From the NCBI GenBank assembly GCA_046349435.1, contig JAXMCI010000013.1:62001-126000 (forward strand): a stretch of DNA of 64,000 nt, read 5' to 3'. The DNA is from JAXMCI01 sp046349435 (lineage in GTDB: Bacteria > Pseudomonadota > Alphaproteobacteria > Dongiales > Dongiaceae). The notes below the pieces were generated by a model that had not been told where the DNA came from, did not search any database, and was given only the letters and a program-made list of their open reading frames with translations. The translations under genes and the position numbers were made by a program. Positions 33,175 through 41,906 of this stretch are shown piece after piece (position 1 is the stretch's first letter; each line of letters opens with the position of its first letter).

Positions 33175-34770
33175 GTGACCGCCATCGGCCGAGCCCCTCG
33201 TGCCGCGAACCTCCCGGGCCGGCAAAGCGGGAGGGAATGGACGGGCACGGGCGGCGAGAGCCGCCTCGTGCCGTGGCTGTCGGCGGCCTCCCTGCTGCTC
33301 GCCGCGGCGACGCTCACCCTGGCGCTGCGGCCGGACGGCACCGTCTTCCTGGTGCCGCTCAGCGAGGACGGCTACTACGCCATGACGATCGCCCGCAACA
33401 TCGCCGACGGGCATGGCGTCACCATCGACGGGGTGACGCCGACCAACGGATTCCAGCCGCTCTTCACCTTCCTGCAGGCGGGGCTGTTCGCGCTGGCCGG
33501 CGGCAGCGACGCGCTCGCCATCCGGCTGATCCTCGGCCTGCACTGGCTGCTGCAGGTCGGCACGGCGCTGCTGGTCGGGCTGATCGCGCGCGACGCCGTG
33601 GCCGGCGGACCGGCCCGGCTGCGCCAGGCCCTGGCGACCTTCCTCTACCTCGCCGCCACGCACCTGTTCCTGCACCACTACAACGGCCTGGAGACCGGCT
33701 GCCTGCTGTTCCTGCTGGCGCTGGTCTGGCGGCAGATCCAGGCCGGCGGCGCCGAGAGCCGGGGCGGGCTGGTGCTGCTCGGGCTGCTGCTCGGGCTGCT
33801 GGCGCTGACCCGCATCGATACCGGCGCGCTGATCGGCTGCCTCTGCCTGCGCGAGCTCGTCATCCGGCGCGACCGAGGCTGGGCGACGGCGCTGTCCCGG
33901 GCCGTGCTGCTCGGGCTGCTGGCACTGCTCTTCTCCAGCCCGTGGTGGATCTACAACTGGATCGGCTTCGGCTCGCCGATGCCGATCAGCGGCCAGGCGC
34001 AGCAGGGCTGGGCGCTGGAGGCGCTGCGCTGGCGCTGGCTCGGCTGGGCGCTCGGCACCGGCGTCCTGCCCTGGCTCTATCTCGGCCAGTACGAAGCCGG
34101 CTGGCTCGACTGGCTGCGCCTGCCGCTCTATCTCGGCGGCGCCTGGCTGGTGCTGCCGCTGCTGCGCGGCGGCGGCACCGCCCAGGGCGCGCCGGCCCGC
34201 AGCGCGAGCTTCGCACGCGCGCTGGCCGCGGCGCTGCTGATCCTGGCGCTGTACTACGTGCTGTCCTTCTTCGCCTTCTGGTTCTATGCGCGGTACCTCG
34301 CCCCGGTCGCGCTGCTCGGTACCGTGGCGCTCGCCATCGCCGCGGCGCCGTGGCTCGCGGCGCGGCCGCTGGCGGCCCGGGCGGCGAGCCTGGTGCTGCT
34401 GCTGCCGGTGGCGGCGCTGGCAGCCTTCGCCTGGCAGGGCCTCAGCCTCTACGGCACCATCCTGTTCACCGAGCAGCTGGCGCTGGTGCAGCGCGGGGTG
34501 CCGCCGGGCGCGCTCGTCGCCGCCGGCCAGTCCGGCACGCTGGGCTTCTTCCGCCCGGCGGTCGTCAACATGGACGGCAAGGTCAATCCCGAGATCCATC
34601 GCTGGGCCGGCCATCCCTGGGACTATCTCGTGGCCCGCGACATCCGCTGGTTTGTCGACTGGCCCTACTATGTCGAGAAGTCGCTCGGCCCCGACCCGGC
34701 GGCGCATGGCTGGCGGCCGGTCGACCGCGAGGGCCAGTTCATCCTCTATCGCCGCGACGCGGGCGGCTGA
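33175..34770 (+). CDS. GT-C-like polytopic membrane protein (putative glycosyltransferase)
   Basis: 531 residues with 10 or more membrane segments. After the first segment the external loop holds SEDGYYAMTIARNIADGHGV and PTNGFQPLFTF. This acidic-aromatic loop plus PTNG(F/Y)xPL motif is conserved in a GT-C-like family, where the Asp would be catalytic with a lipid-linked sugar donor. The C-terminal soluble part (SGTLGFFRPAVVNMDGKVNP) is also typical. Starts at GTG 33175; a later start is possible because the first 30 residues are weakly conserved in type. The sugar and acceptor are unknown. Confidence 0.78.
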   Translation: MTAIGRAPRAANLPGRQSGREWTGTGGESRLVPWLSAASLLLAAATLTLALRPDGTVFLVPLSEDGYYAMTIARNIADGHGVTIDGVTPTNGFQPLFTFLQAGLFALAGGSDALAIRLILGLHWLLQVGTALLVGLIARDAVAGGPARLRQALATFLYLAATHLFLHHYNGLETGCLLFLLALVWRQIQAGGAESRGGLVLLGLLLGLLALTRIDTGALIGCLCLRELVIRRDRGWATALSRAVLLGLLALLFSSPWWIYNWIGFGSPMPISGQAQQGWALEALRWRWLGWALGTGVLPWLYLGQYEAGWLDWLRLPLYLGGAWLVLPLLRGGGTAQGAPARSASFARALAAALLILALYYVLSFFAFWFYARYLAPVALLGTVALAIAAAPWLAARPLAARAASLVLLLPVAALAAFAWQGLSLYGTILFTEQLALVQRGVPPGALVAAGQSGTLGFFRPAVVNMDGKVNPEIHRWAGHPWDYLVARDIRWFVDWPYYVEKSLGPDPAAHGWRPVDREGQFILYRRDAGG

Positions 34771-34779
34771 CCGCTCCGG

Positions 34780-35832
34780 TCAGGCGAGGTGCGCCCGGAA
34801 GAAGCGGGCGATCTCGCCGAGCGCCTCGGCGCTCTCGGGCAGCGCCGGGTCGAGAAACTGGGCATGGCTCAGCCCCTCGAAGACCTGCAGCTCCGCCGCG
34901 ATGCCGGCCTGGCGCAGCTTGCGGTGGGTGCGCACCGAGTCGCTGAGCAGCAGGTCGCGGGTGCCCGAGGTGACGATCGCCGGCGGCAGCCCGGCGAAGT
35001 CGCCATAGAGCGGCGAGACCAGCGGGTCGGTCAGCGCACGGCCGGCGGCGTAGAGCGTCGCGGCGGCGCCGAGCCAGCCGGCATTCGACACCAGCACGTT
35101 GTCGACATAGGCGTTGGCCATCACCGAATCCCCCGCCGCGGCGAGGTCGGCCCAGGGCGTGCCGGGGGCGATCGCCGCCGGCAGCGCCAGCCCCTCGGCC
35201 CGCGCCCGCAGCATCAGCGCCAGCGTCAGCCCGCCGCCGGCCGAGCTGCCGAACACCGCCATGCGCCGCGGATCGTGCTCGGCGAGCAGCGCGCGCCAGA
35301 CCGCCAGCGCGTCGTCGAGCGCCGCCGGGAAGGGGAAGTCCGGCGGCATCCGGTAGTCGACCGAGATCACCCGGAACCCCCGGCCGGCCAGCAGCATGCC
35401 CTCCCCGGCGCCGGCCTCGCCGGGATAGAGGACGTAGGCGCCGCCATGGAGATGCAGCAGCACCCGGTCGCGGTTCTCCGCCGGGAGATCCTCCGGGACG
35501 ATGTCGAAGACCGGCACGCCGGCGATGCGCCGCGGCGTCACCGCGATGCGCAGCTGCCGGCGCAGGTCCGGGAGCAGCGGCGCCACCGCAGCGGCGCTCT
35601 GCGCCGCCATCGCCCGCCAGGCTGCGGCATCCGGCGGAATGCTGTCCCAGCCCGGAGGATAGGGCGCGGCGATCGCCGCCTGCAGCGCCGGGCTGACGGT
35701 ACGCGGCACCGGCAGCAGCCGCGCCGGGATCTGGCGCGGCAGCAGCCGGGTGGCGGCATCGGCGGCACGGGCCGCCACGCTGCGCAGCAGCCCCGCCGCG
35801 GCCGCGCCGGCGAGGAACAGGCGACGCGACAA
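34780..35832 (-). CDS. Secreted alpha/beta hydrolase (HSL-type esterase)
   Basis: 350 residues. Tat-like or Sec leader LSRRLFLAGAAAAGLLRSVA. Hormone-sensitive-lipase-type oxyanion motif LHLHGGAYVLYPGEAG, nucleophile Ser in VFGSSAGGGLTLALM, late Asp in VTSGTRDLLLSDSV and His in GLSHAQFLDP complete the triad. Starts at TTG 35832, preceded by GAGGGA. Likely a periplasmic carboxylesterase; substrate unknown. Confidence 0.87.
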   Translation of the reverse strand: MSRRLFLAGAAAAGLLRSVAARAADAATRLLPRQIPARLLPVPRTVSPALQAAIAAPYPPGWDSIPPDAAAWRAMAAQSAAAVAPLLPDLRRQLRIAVTPRRIAGVPVFDIVPEDLPAENRDRVLLHLHGGAYVLYPGEAGAGEGMLLAGRGFRVISVDYRMPPDFPFPAALDDALAVWRALLAEHDPRRMAVFGSSAGGGLTLALMLRARAEGLALPAAIAPGTPWADLAAAGDSVMANAYVDNVLVSNAGWLGAAATLYAAGRALTDPLVSPLYGDFAGLPPAIVTSGTRDLLLSDSVRTHRKLRQAGIAAELQVFEGLSHAQFLDPALPESAEALGEIARFFRAHLA

Positions 35833-35917
35833 CGATCCCTCGCCCGCGCCAGCGGAGAGGCCAGCCCGTCAGGGCGGGAGGGTGAGGTGGAGCCGCGGCG
35901 CGACCCTGAGCCCGACG

Positions 35918-35938
35918 CTCTCCCGCGCCGCGGGAGAG
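35918..35938. repeat. REP-like hairpin (CTCTCCCGC family) in an intergenic mosaic
   Basis: Perfect 9-bp stem CTCTCCCGC (35918-35926) and GCGGGAGAG (35930-35938) with a 3-base loop. The 123-base gap 35833-35955 also contains related CCCTCGCCCGC and GGGCGGGAGGGTGAGG pieces, so most of it looks like repeat-derived sequence. Confidence 0.6.
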
Positions 35939-35955
35939 GGAGTGCCGCTGCGCGC

Positions 35956-36543
35956 TCACGCCGGCCGGCGCGCCTTCAGCGCGGCGGCGAGCGTGCCGTC
36001 GTCGAGATAGTCGAGCTCGCCGCCGACCGGCACGCCGTGGGCGAGCCGGGTCACCGTCAGCGGCAGGCCCGAGAGCCGGTCGGTCAGGTAGTGCGCGGTG
36101 GTCTGGCCGTCGACCGTGGCGCCGAGCGCCAGGATCACCTCGCGCGCCTCGGGCGCGGCGGCCCGGCGCAGCAGCCCGGCCACCGCCAGCTGGTCCGGCC
36201 CGACGCCGTCGAGCGCCGAGAGCGTGCCGCCGAGCACGTGGTAGCGGCCGCGATAGGCGCCGCTGCGCTCCAGCGCCCAGAGGTCGGCGACCTGCTCGAC
36301 GACGCAGATCGCGGCGGCGTCGCGCCGGGCATCGGCGCAGATGGCGCAGGGATCGGTGGCGTCGAGATTGCCGCAGATCGCGCAGGGCCGCACCTCGCGC
36401 GCGGCCGCCGCCAGCGCCTCGGCCAGCGGCACCATCAGCGCCTCGCGCCGCCGCAGCAGGAAGAGCGCCGCCCGCCGCGCCGAGCGCGGCCCCAGCCCCG
36501 GCAGCTTCGCCAGCAGCTGGATCAGCCTCTCGAGCGCGTTCAT
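35956..36543 (-). CDS. recR: Recombination protein RecR
   Basis: Works with RecF/RecO in gap repair by loading RecA. 195 residues. Helix-hairpin-helix KLPGLGPRSARRAALFLL, a C4 zinc finger (C54, C57, C66, C69), then a Toprim domain (YHVLGGTLSALDGVGPDQL) and a Walker-like C-terminus. Last gene of dnaX-ybaB-recR. Confidence 0.96.
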   Translation of the reverse strand: MNALERLIQLLAKLPGLGPRSARRAALFLLRRREALMVPLAEALAAAAREVRPCAICGNLDATDPCAICADARRDAAAICVVEQVADLWALERSGAYRGRYHVLGGTLSALDGVGPDQLAVAGLLRRAAAPEAREVILALGATVDGQTTAHYLTDRLSGLPLTVTRLAHGVPVGGELDYLDDGTLAAALKARRPA

Positions 36544-36598
36544 CGGAGAACAGAGGCCTCCGCCCGTCCTCTGTCCCCTGGCATCCGTCCTCTGGCCG

Positions 36599-36922
36599 TC
36601 AGAACGGCAGCTTCAGGCCGGGCGGCAGCTGCAGCCCGCCGGTCAGCTTCGACATCTCGCCGGCGATGTGCGCCTCGAGCTTGCCGCGCGCGTCGTTGAA
36701 GGCGGCGAGCACCAGGTCCTCGAGCACCTCGCCCTCGCCCGGCACGATCAGCGACGGGTCGATCTTGACCGCCTTGGCGGCGTTCTTGCCGGACAGCGTC
36801 ACCTGCACCATGCCGCCGCCGGCCGAGCCGGTGACCTCGACCTGCTCCAGCGCCGCCTGCATCTCGGCCATCTTGGCCTGCATCTGCTGCGCCTGCTTCA
36901 TCATCTGGCCGATGTTCTTCAT
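36599..36922 (-). CDS. ybaB: YbaB/EbfC-family nucleoid-associated protein
   Basis: 107 residues, full family length: MKNIGQMMKQAQQMQAKMAE, a central VEVTGSAGGGMVQVTLSGK and the end LPPGLKLPF. Dimeric DNA-binding protein. Its ATG overlaps the dnaX stop (ATGA, 36919-36922). The short gap to recR contains a small ACAGAGG/CCTCTGT hairpin. Confidence 0.96.
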   Translation of the reverse strand: MKNIGQMMKQAQQMQAKMAEMQAALEQVEVTGSAGGGMVQVTLSGKNAAKAVKIDPSLIVPGEGEVLEDLVLAAFNDARGKLEAHIAGEMSKLTGGLQLPPGLKLPF

Positions 36923-38744
36923 GTCATGTCCTCTGCGGGGGATGGCTCGGCGGGCGGCAGGTCGATGCTGCGCACCGCCTCGATGGCGGCGCCGGGGAAG
37001 CTCGCCAGCACGGCGCGGACCAGCGGGTGGTCGGCGGCGCGACGGCGGCGCTCGTCCTCGGCGGTGGCGTGCTGCTGCGCCAGGGTCGGCTGGCCGGGCT
37101 CGGCGGAGATCGCCACCACCCAGCGCCGGCCGGTCCATTCGTGGAGCAGCTTGCCGACCCGGTTGGCGAGGTTGGGCGGCGCCTGGTCGGTCGGCCGCAG
37201 CTCCAGCCGGCCCGGCTCGAAATGGACGAGGTGCACGTTGCCGTGCAGATGGGCGTGCAGGATCATCTCCCGCCGCTCGGCGAACAGGTTGACCAGATCG
37301 GCATAGCTGCGGATCTCCGGCGCGGCCTGGGCGGCCGCGGCCGGCGCCGGGGCCATGGCGGTCGCCGGCTGGCGGGCGGCGAGCGCCGCCCGCGACCCGT
37401 CTCTCGATTCGGCGGCGCCGGCCGGCAGCGCCGCCTCGCGCGGCGGCGGCACCGATTCGAGGGCCGGGCCGCCGCTGCGCCGTTGCCCTCGCCGCGCGGC
37501 GGCGGCGGCTCGGCGGCGGGCCGCGGCGGCGCCGGCAGGCCGGGCAGCGGCTTGCCGGCGGCCAGCGCCTCGACCAGCGCCGCCGGGCTGGGCAGCTCGG
37601 CGGCATGGGTGAGGCGGACCAGCAGCATCTCCAGCGCCTGCAGCGGCGCCGGCGCCTGCTGCACCTCGCCGAGGCCCTTGAGCAGCATCTGCCAGGCGCG
37701 GGTCAGCTGGCCCATGCCGAGCCGCCCGGCCATCGCCTTGCCGCGCACCCGCTCGGTCTCCGGCACGGTCGGCAGCTCGGCGGCGGCCGGCGCCAGCTTG
37801 AGGCGGGTCAGCCAGTGGGTGAGGTCGAGCAGGTCCTGCACCAGGCTGGCGGGATCGGCGCCCGCCGCGTAGAGCGCCGCCACCAGCCCGAGCGCGCCGG
37901 CGGCGTCGCCGCGCATCACCTGGTCGTAGAGCTCGAAGAGCTGCGAGCGGTCGGCCAGCCCCAGCATGTCGCGGACCAGCTGCTCGCCGATCGGCCCGTC
38001 GGCCAGCGCGATCGCCTGGTCGAGCAGCGACAGCCCGTCGCGCACCGAGCCGTCGGCGGCGCGCGCGATCAGCGCCAGCGCGGTCGGCGCGACCGTGGCG
38101 CCCTCGGCCTCGGCGATCCGCCCGAAATGCGCCGCCAGCACCTCGGCCTCGACCCGGCGCAGGTCGAAGCGCTGGCAGCGCGACAGCACGGTGACCGGGA
38201 TCTTGCGCGCCTCGGTGGTGGCGAAGACGAACTTCACATGGGCCGGCGGCTCCTCCAGCGTCTTCAGCAGCGCGTTGAACGCGCTGTTGGAGAGCATGTG
38301 GACCTCGTCGATGATGTAGACCTTGTAGCGGGCCGAGACCGGGCGGTAGCGCACGCTCTCGATCAGCTCGCGGATGTCGCCGACGCCGGTGCGGCTGGCG
38401 GCGTCCATCTCGAGCACGTCGACATGGCGGTCCTCGGCGATCGCCCGGCAATGCTCGCAGGCGCCGCAGGGATCGGCGGTCGGCTTGCCCTGCCCGTCGG
38501 ACCCGACGCAGTTGAGGCCACGGGCGATGATCCGCGCCGTCGTCGTCTTGCCGATGCCGCGCACCCCGGTCAGCACGAAGGCGTGCGCCAGCCGGCCGCT
38601 GGCGATGGCGTTGGTCAGCGTGCGGACCATCGCCTCCTGGCCGATCAGCTGGCGGAAGCTGGTCGGGCGGTACTTGCGGGCGAGCACCCGGTAGGCGTTG
38701 CCGGCAGGCTCGGCCGGGATGAGGGTCGCGGGCTCTTCGGGCAT
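36919..38744 (-). CDS. dnaX: DNA polymerase III subunit gamma/tau, apparent -1 frameshift
   Basis: Clamp-loader ATPase. The frame from 38744 encodes domains I-III: ARKYRPTSFRQLIGQEAMVR, Walker A GVRGIGKTTTA, a Cys zinc module (DPCGACEHC), DEVHMLS, SRC and the sensor-2 region. It runs into an Arg-rich terminus at 37263 (493 residues). The tau C-terminus (PALESVPPPREA, EIRSYADLVNLFAERREMIL, NRVGKLLHEWTGRRWVVAIS) is in the -1 frame down to 36919. The switch must lie in the Pro/Ala linker near 37463-37500, most simply one base missing in a GGCCCGGCCC run. No classic A-AAA-AAG slippery site is seen. Either an assembly error or an unusual programmed frameshift; I favour the first. Confidence 0.9.
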
Positions 38745-38796
38745 GGCCAGGCGGTTCGCGGATGGCCGGCCGCCCAGGCGGCGCGGGCGGGTGGGT

Positions 38797-38892
38797 GGGA
38801 GGCTGAACGACGACCCGGGCGGAAACTCGTTACGGCTGCTTCCTTCCGGACCTGACCGGGTTGGCGAGGCGCCCGTCCGCCGCCAACCTCCC
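38797..38892 (-). ncRNA. ffs: Signal recognition particle (4.5S) RNA
   Basis: The conserved apical domain reads on the minus strand GGTCAGGTCCGGAAGGAAGC, the Ffh-binding hairpin with its GGAA tetraloop and symmetric/asymmetric internal loops. The outer ends pair: GGGAGGTTGG at the 5' side with CAGCCTCCC at the 3' side. About 96 bases, the small bacterial form. Ends are estimated from pairing and from the promoter position. Just upstream of dnaX on the same strand, a common alphaproteobacterial arrangement. Confidence 0.95.
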
Positions 38893-38898
38893 GAGGGG

Positions 38899-38929
38899 AC
38901 TATATCAGCTTTCGCCCCCCCGGGGGCAA
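38899..38929 (-). promoter_or_regulatory. Promoter of the 4.5S RNA gene
   Basis: On the minus strand: TTGCCC (38924-38929), 17 bases, GATATA (38901-38906), extending to TATAGT at 38899-38904. The predicted start (about 38892-38894) coincides with the folded 5' end of the RNA. Confidence 0.6.
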
Positions 38930-38963
38930 GGCTCCCGCGCCGTCGGGTAGCCGTCGGGCCGCG

Positions 38964-39635
38964 TCAGCGCAGCTCGGCGACGATGAGGGAATCGTCCTTC
39001 GCCGTGAACTCGAAATGCAGGATGCTGCCGTCCGGCCCGTACCAGACCTCGCGATGCCAGGTCTTGCCGACGATCGTGATGTGGCGGGCGGTCACCGGCT
39101 CGCCGCGCACCGTGATGGTCTCGTTGCCGTGGTCGGTGATGGCGACCTGGCGCAGCTTGCCGTCGACCGGGTCGATCAGGCGGGTCTGGCTGGCGGTCGC
39201 CGGGTTCCACAGCGTGCCGATCAGGCTGACATTGGGGAACAGCTTGCGCACGCCGTTCTCGGTCACCCAGAGCGCGTCGTCGCCCTGCGGCCTGACCAGC
39301 ACGTCGTGCATCTTGCCGTCGTCGTTGGAGCGCGAGACGAAGGAGGCGAGCCGCCCGTCGACCCACTCCTCGGTCGACTGGTTCTCGAAGCGGAAGGCGG
39401 TGATCCCCAGCACCTTGACGGCAACCTCGATCCGCGTCAGCACCTCGAAGCGGTCGCCGTCGCGGCGGAACTGCATCTGGTGCGTGCCGATCTGGTCGCC
39501 GTCGCGCTTGATGACGTAGTTCATCGTGCCGGCGGGCGGGAATCCCGCCATCGGCGCGGTGGTGGCGGCGGGCGCAGCCGTGGCGACGAGCGCCAGCAGC
39601 AGGGCGGCGAGCCGGGCGGGCCAGGCCGTTCTCAT
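38964..39635 (-). CDS. Secreted DUF6134-family protein
   Basis: 223 residues with a Sec signal peptide (cleavage near APA-AT). Beta-rich mature part: MNYVIKRDGDQIGTHQMQFR, VLGITAFRFENQSTEEWVDG and WHREVWYGPDGSILHFEFTA resemble the DUF6134 group of periplasmic proteins with a possible lipid- or ligand-binding barrel. Function unknown. A promoter at 39643-39671 would start transcription at or within a base of the ATG. Confidence 0.82.
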   Translation of the reverse strand: MRTAWPARLAALLLALVATAAPAATTAPMAGFPPAGTMNYVIKRDGDQIGTHQMQFRRDGDRFEVLTRIEVAVKVLGITAFRFENQSTEEWVDGRLASFVSRSNDDGKMHDVLVRPQGDDALWVTENGVRKLFPNVSLIGTLWNPATASQTRLIDPVDGKLRQVAITDHGNETITVRGEPVTARHITIVGKTWHREVWYGPDGSILHFEFTAKDDSLIVAELR

Positions 39636-39642
39636 GCCTCAG

Positions 39643-39671
39643 ATGATAGGAAGCCCGCCCCGCCGGTTCAA
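39643..39671 (-). promoter_or_regulatory. Promoter for the DUF6134 gene, apparently leaderless
   Basis: On the minus strand: TTGAAC (39666-39671), 17 bases, TATCAT (39643-39648). Only 7 bases separate the -10 from the ATG at 39635, which puts the start codon at the transcription start. Confidence 0.55.
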
Positions 39672-39745
39672 CGCGCCCGCTACAGGCGGCCCCTACAAGT
39701 CTCGGTGAGTTGTCAGCGGCGGGAGGCCGTGCCACCTTGGCCGCC

Positions 39746-40672
39746 ATGAGCACCCGTCCCGAGGTCCGGCCCAATTTCTACGCCAGCGGCGCCATCGACC
39801 GGCTCGGCCGGCAGCGGCGCGATCCGGACTGGCTGGCGGCCCGGCTGGCCGATCCGGCCAGCCGGCTGGTACCGGTGTGGCGCAGCCAGAACCTGGTGGT
39901 CGAGGGCGCCGAGCCGGCGCCGGTGATCCTGCCGGCCGACGCCGAGCTGATCGCCCTGTCGCGCACCGTCGTGCTGCTCGGCGAGATGGCCGGCGCCATC
40001 CACTTCGCCGTCGACCTGTCGACCGTCGAGGAGCCGGCGGCCCTGCCGGCGCTGGCCGGGCGCGGCGGCTTCGCCGACCTGCGCAGCATCGGCCCGCTGC
40101 TGGCCCATGACGACGGCGCGCTGCTCGCCTATGCCCGCGGCCTGCTGCACTGGCACGCCCGGCACGGCTTCTGCGGCGTCTGCGGCAGCCCGACCGAGAG
40201 CGTCGAGGGCGGCCATGTCCGCCGCTGCCTCAACCCGGATTGTGCCGCGCAGCATTTCCCGCGCACCGACCCCGCCGTCATCATGCTGGTGCATGATGGC
40301 GGCGACCGCGCCGTGCTCGGCCGCCAGACGGTCTGGCCGGCCGGCATGCATTCGGTGCTGGCCGGGTTCGTCGAGCCGGGCGAGAGCCTGGAGGACACGG
40401 TGCGGCGCGAGGTCGAGGAGGAGATCGGCATCCGGGTCGGCGAGGTCCGCTACCACTCCTCGCAGCCCTGGCCCTTCCCGGCCTCGATCATGCTGGGCTT
40501 CACCGCCCAGGCGCAGGGCGGCGAGATCTCGGTCGATCCGCACGAGCTGGAGACCGCCCGCTGGTACAGCCGGGCCGAGCTGCTCGCCTCGCCCGAGGAC
40601 GAGAGCTTCCGCCTGCCGCGCCGCGATTCGATCGCCCGCCGGCTGGTCAACGACTGGCTCGCCGGCGGCTGA
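39746..40672 (+). CDS. nudC: NAD+ diphosphatase / NAD-cap decapping Nudix hydrolase
   Basis: 308 residues. Hydrolyses NAD(H) to NMN(H) and AMP and can remove NAD caps from RNA. Zinc ribbon C143, C146, C161, C166. Nudix box GFVEPGESLEDTVRREVEEE (207-226) followed by EIGI. The NudC-specific SQPWPFPAS (239-247) is present. The ATG at 39746 is preferred to an upstream TTG because it gives the family N-terminus. Confidence 0.95.
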   Translation: MSTRPEVRPNFYASGAIDRLGRQRRDPDWLAARLADPASRLVPVWRSQNLVVEGAEPAPVILPADAELIALSRTVVLLGEMAGAIHFAVDLSTVEEPAALPALAGRGGFADLRSIGPLLAHDDGALLAYARGLLHWHARHGFCGVCGSPTESVEGGHVRRCLNPDCAAQHFPRTDPAVIMLVHDGGDRAVLGRQTVWPAGMHSVLAGFVEPGESLEDTVRREVEEEIGIRVGEVRYHSSQPWPFPASIMLGFTAQAQGGEISVDPHELETARWYSRAELLASPEDESFRLPRRDSIARRLVNDWLAGG

Positions 40673-40700
40673 GCCGCAAGAACCGGGGTGCGCGGACCGC

Positions 40701-40724
40701 CCTCGCCCGCGACTCTGGGCGAGG
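40701..40724. repeat. REP-like intergenic hairpin (CCTCGCCC family)
   Basis: Perfect 8-bp stem CCTCGCCC (40701-40708) and GGGCGAGG (40717-40724), 8-base loop, between nudC and the 2OG oxygenase gene. Its presence argues that in-frame start codons at 40688 and 40727 are not used. Confidence 0.6.
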
Positions 40725-40747
40725 CGATGAACGATCCGGAGAACTCC

Positions 40748-41452
40748 ATGGCTGAGAGCACCGCCCCCGCGCTCGACTGGGCCGCGCTCGGCGCTGAGCT
40801 CGACGCCCGCGGCCATGCGGTGACCCCGCCGCTGCTCGACCCGGCCGCCTGCGCGGCGCTGGCCGCGCTCTACGACCGGCCGGAGCGCTTCCGCAGCCGG
40901 GTCGTGATGCAGCGCCACGCCTTCGGCCGCGGCGAGTACCAGTATTTCAGCTACCCCCTGCCGGCAGCGGTGGCGGCGCTGCGGGCCGGCGCCTATCCGC
41001 CGCTGGCGGCGGTCGCCAATCGCTGGGCGGCGCGGCTGGGCGAGGCGGCGGACTATCCGGCCACGCTCGAGGCCTATCTGGCGCGGTGCCATGCCGCCGG
41101 CCAGGCCCGGCCGACGCCGCTGCTGCTGCGCTACGGGCCGGAGGACTACAACTGCCTGCACCAGGACCTCTACGGGCCGCTGGTCTTCCCGCTGCAGATG
41201 ACGGTGCTGCTGAGCCGCCCGGGCGAGGACTTCGCCGGCGGCCAGTTCGTGCTGGTCGAGCAGCGGCCGCGCGCCCAGTCGCGGGCCGAGGTGGTGACGC
41301 TCGGCCAGGGCGAGGCGGTGATCTTCGCGGTCAACCAGCGGCCGGCCGAGGGCAGCCGGGGGCCCTTCCGCGTGAAGCTCCGGCACGGCGTCAGCCGGAT
41401 CACCGGCGGGCGCCGGCACGCGCTCGGCATCATCTTCCACGACGCGGCCTGA
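40748..41452 (+). CDS. 2-oxoglutarate/Fe(II)-dependent dioxygenase family protein
   Basis: 234 residues, double-stranded beta-helix. Fe ligands: His and Asp in NCLHQDLYG, distal His in KLRHGVSRI, and the 2OG-binding Arg in GGRRHALGIIFHDA. Similar to proline-4-hydroxylase-like proteins that act on free or protein-bound residues; the substrate here is unknown. The ATG at 40748 has CCGGAG 6-7 bases upstream. It converges on the unknown gene at 41466. Confidence 0.86.
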   Translation: MAESTAPALDWAALGAELDARGHAVTPPLLDPAACAALAALYDRPERFRSRVVMQRHAFGRGEYQYFSYPLPAAVAALRAGAYPPLAAVANRWAARLGEAADYPATLEAYLARCHAAGQARPTPLLLRYGPEDYNCLHQDLYGPLVFPLQMTVLLSRPGEDFAGGQFVLVEQRPRAQSRAEVVTLGQGEAVIFAVNQRPAEGSRGPFRVKLRHGVSRITGGRRHALGIIFHDAA

Positions 41453-41465
41453 GAGCCGCGCCGGC

Positions 41466-41906
41466 TCACACGGCGATGAGGCCGAGTGCCGCCTCGAGCC
41501 GGTCGGGCCGCAGCAGCTCCAGCGCCAGCGCGGCGCCCAGCGCGCGCGGCACCAGCCGCAGCCGGAGGCCGCGCGCGCGGGGGGTGCCCAGCGCCGCCTC
41601 GACCAGGGCGGCGAGGCGCGGCCCGTCGGCGACCAGCCGGCCGCCATCGTCCTCGATCACGTACCAGGCGCGGCGGCCGCGCGGCAGGCGGGAGACGCAG
41701 AGCCGGCAGCCGCCGGCGGGGTCGCGCGCCGGCAGGTAGAATTGCGGATGGCCGTGCTCGGTCAGGCCCTCCTCGCCCGGCAGCACCGCGCCGCGGGCGG
41801 CGAGCGCCACCTCGAGGCGGCGCAGCTCGGCCCGCTCGGCGGCGGTCCAGCCCGGCGCCTCGGCACCGGGATCGCGGCGGCGCGGCCGGAAAGGCAGCAC
41901 GCTCAC
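41466..41906 (-). CDS. Conserved hypothetical protein paired with an XRE regulator
   Basis: 146 residues, not recognised. It looks like a small alpha/beta protein: LRRLEVALAARGAVLPGEEG, then the beta-type GHPQFYLPARDPAGGCRLCV and RRAWYVIEDDGGRLV, then helical ends. Two Cys (CRLC) are present. The GTG start overlaps the stop of the XRE gene (GTGA, 41903-41906), so the two are co-translated. This layout occurs in toxin-antitoxin and small regulatory pairs, but no toxin fold is evident. Confidence 0.72.
   Translation of the reverse strand: MSVLPFRPRRRDPGAEAPGWTAAERAELRRLEVALAARGAVLPGEEGLTEHGHPQFYLPARDPAGGCRLCVSRLPRGRRAWYVIEDDGGRLVADGPRLAALVEAALGTPRARGLRLRLVPRALGAALALELLRPDRLEAALGLIAV

Noticed and set aside
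37440..37520. Known dnaX programmed frameshift signal
   Set aside because: No A-AAA-AAG heptamer or T/A slippery run is present; the region is all G/C. Kept only as a low-probability alternative to an assembly error.
40688..40747. Earlier in-frame starts (40688 GTG, 40727 ATG) for the 2OG oxygenase
   Set aside because: They would place a REP-like hairpin inside or at the edge of the coding region, and only the ATG at 40748 has a well-spaced ribosome site.
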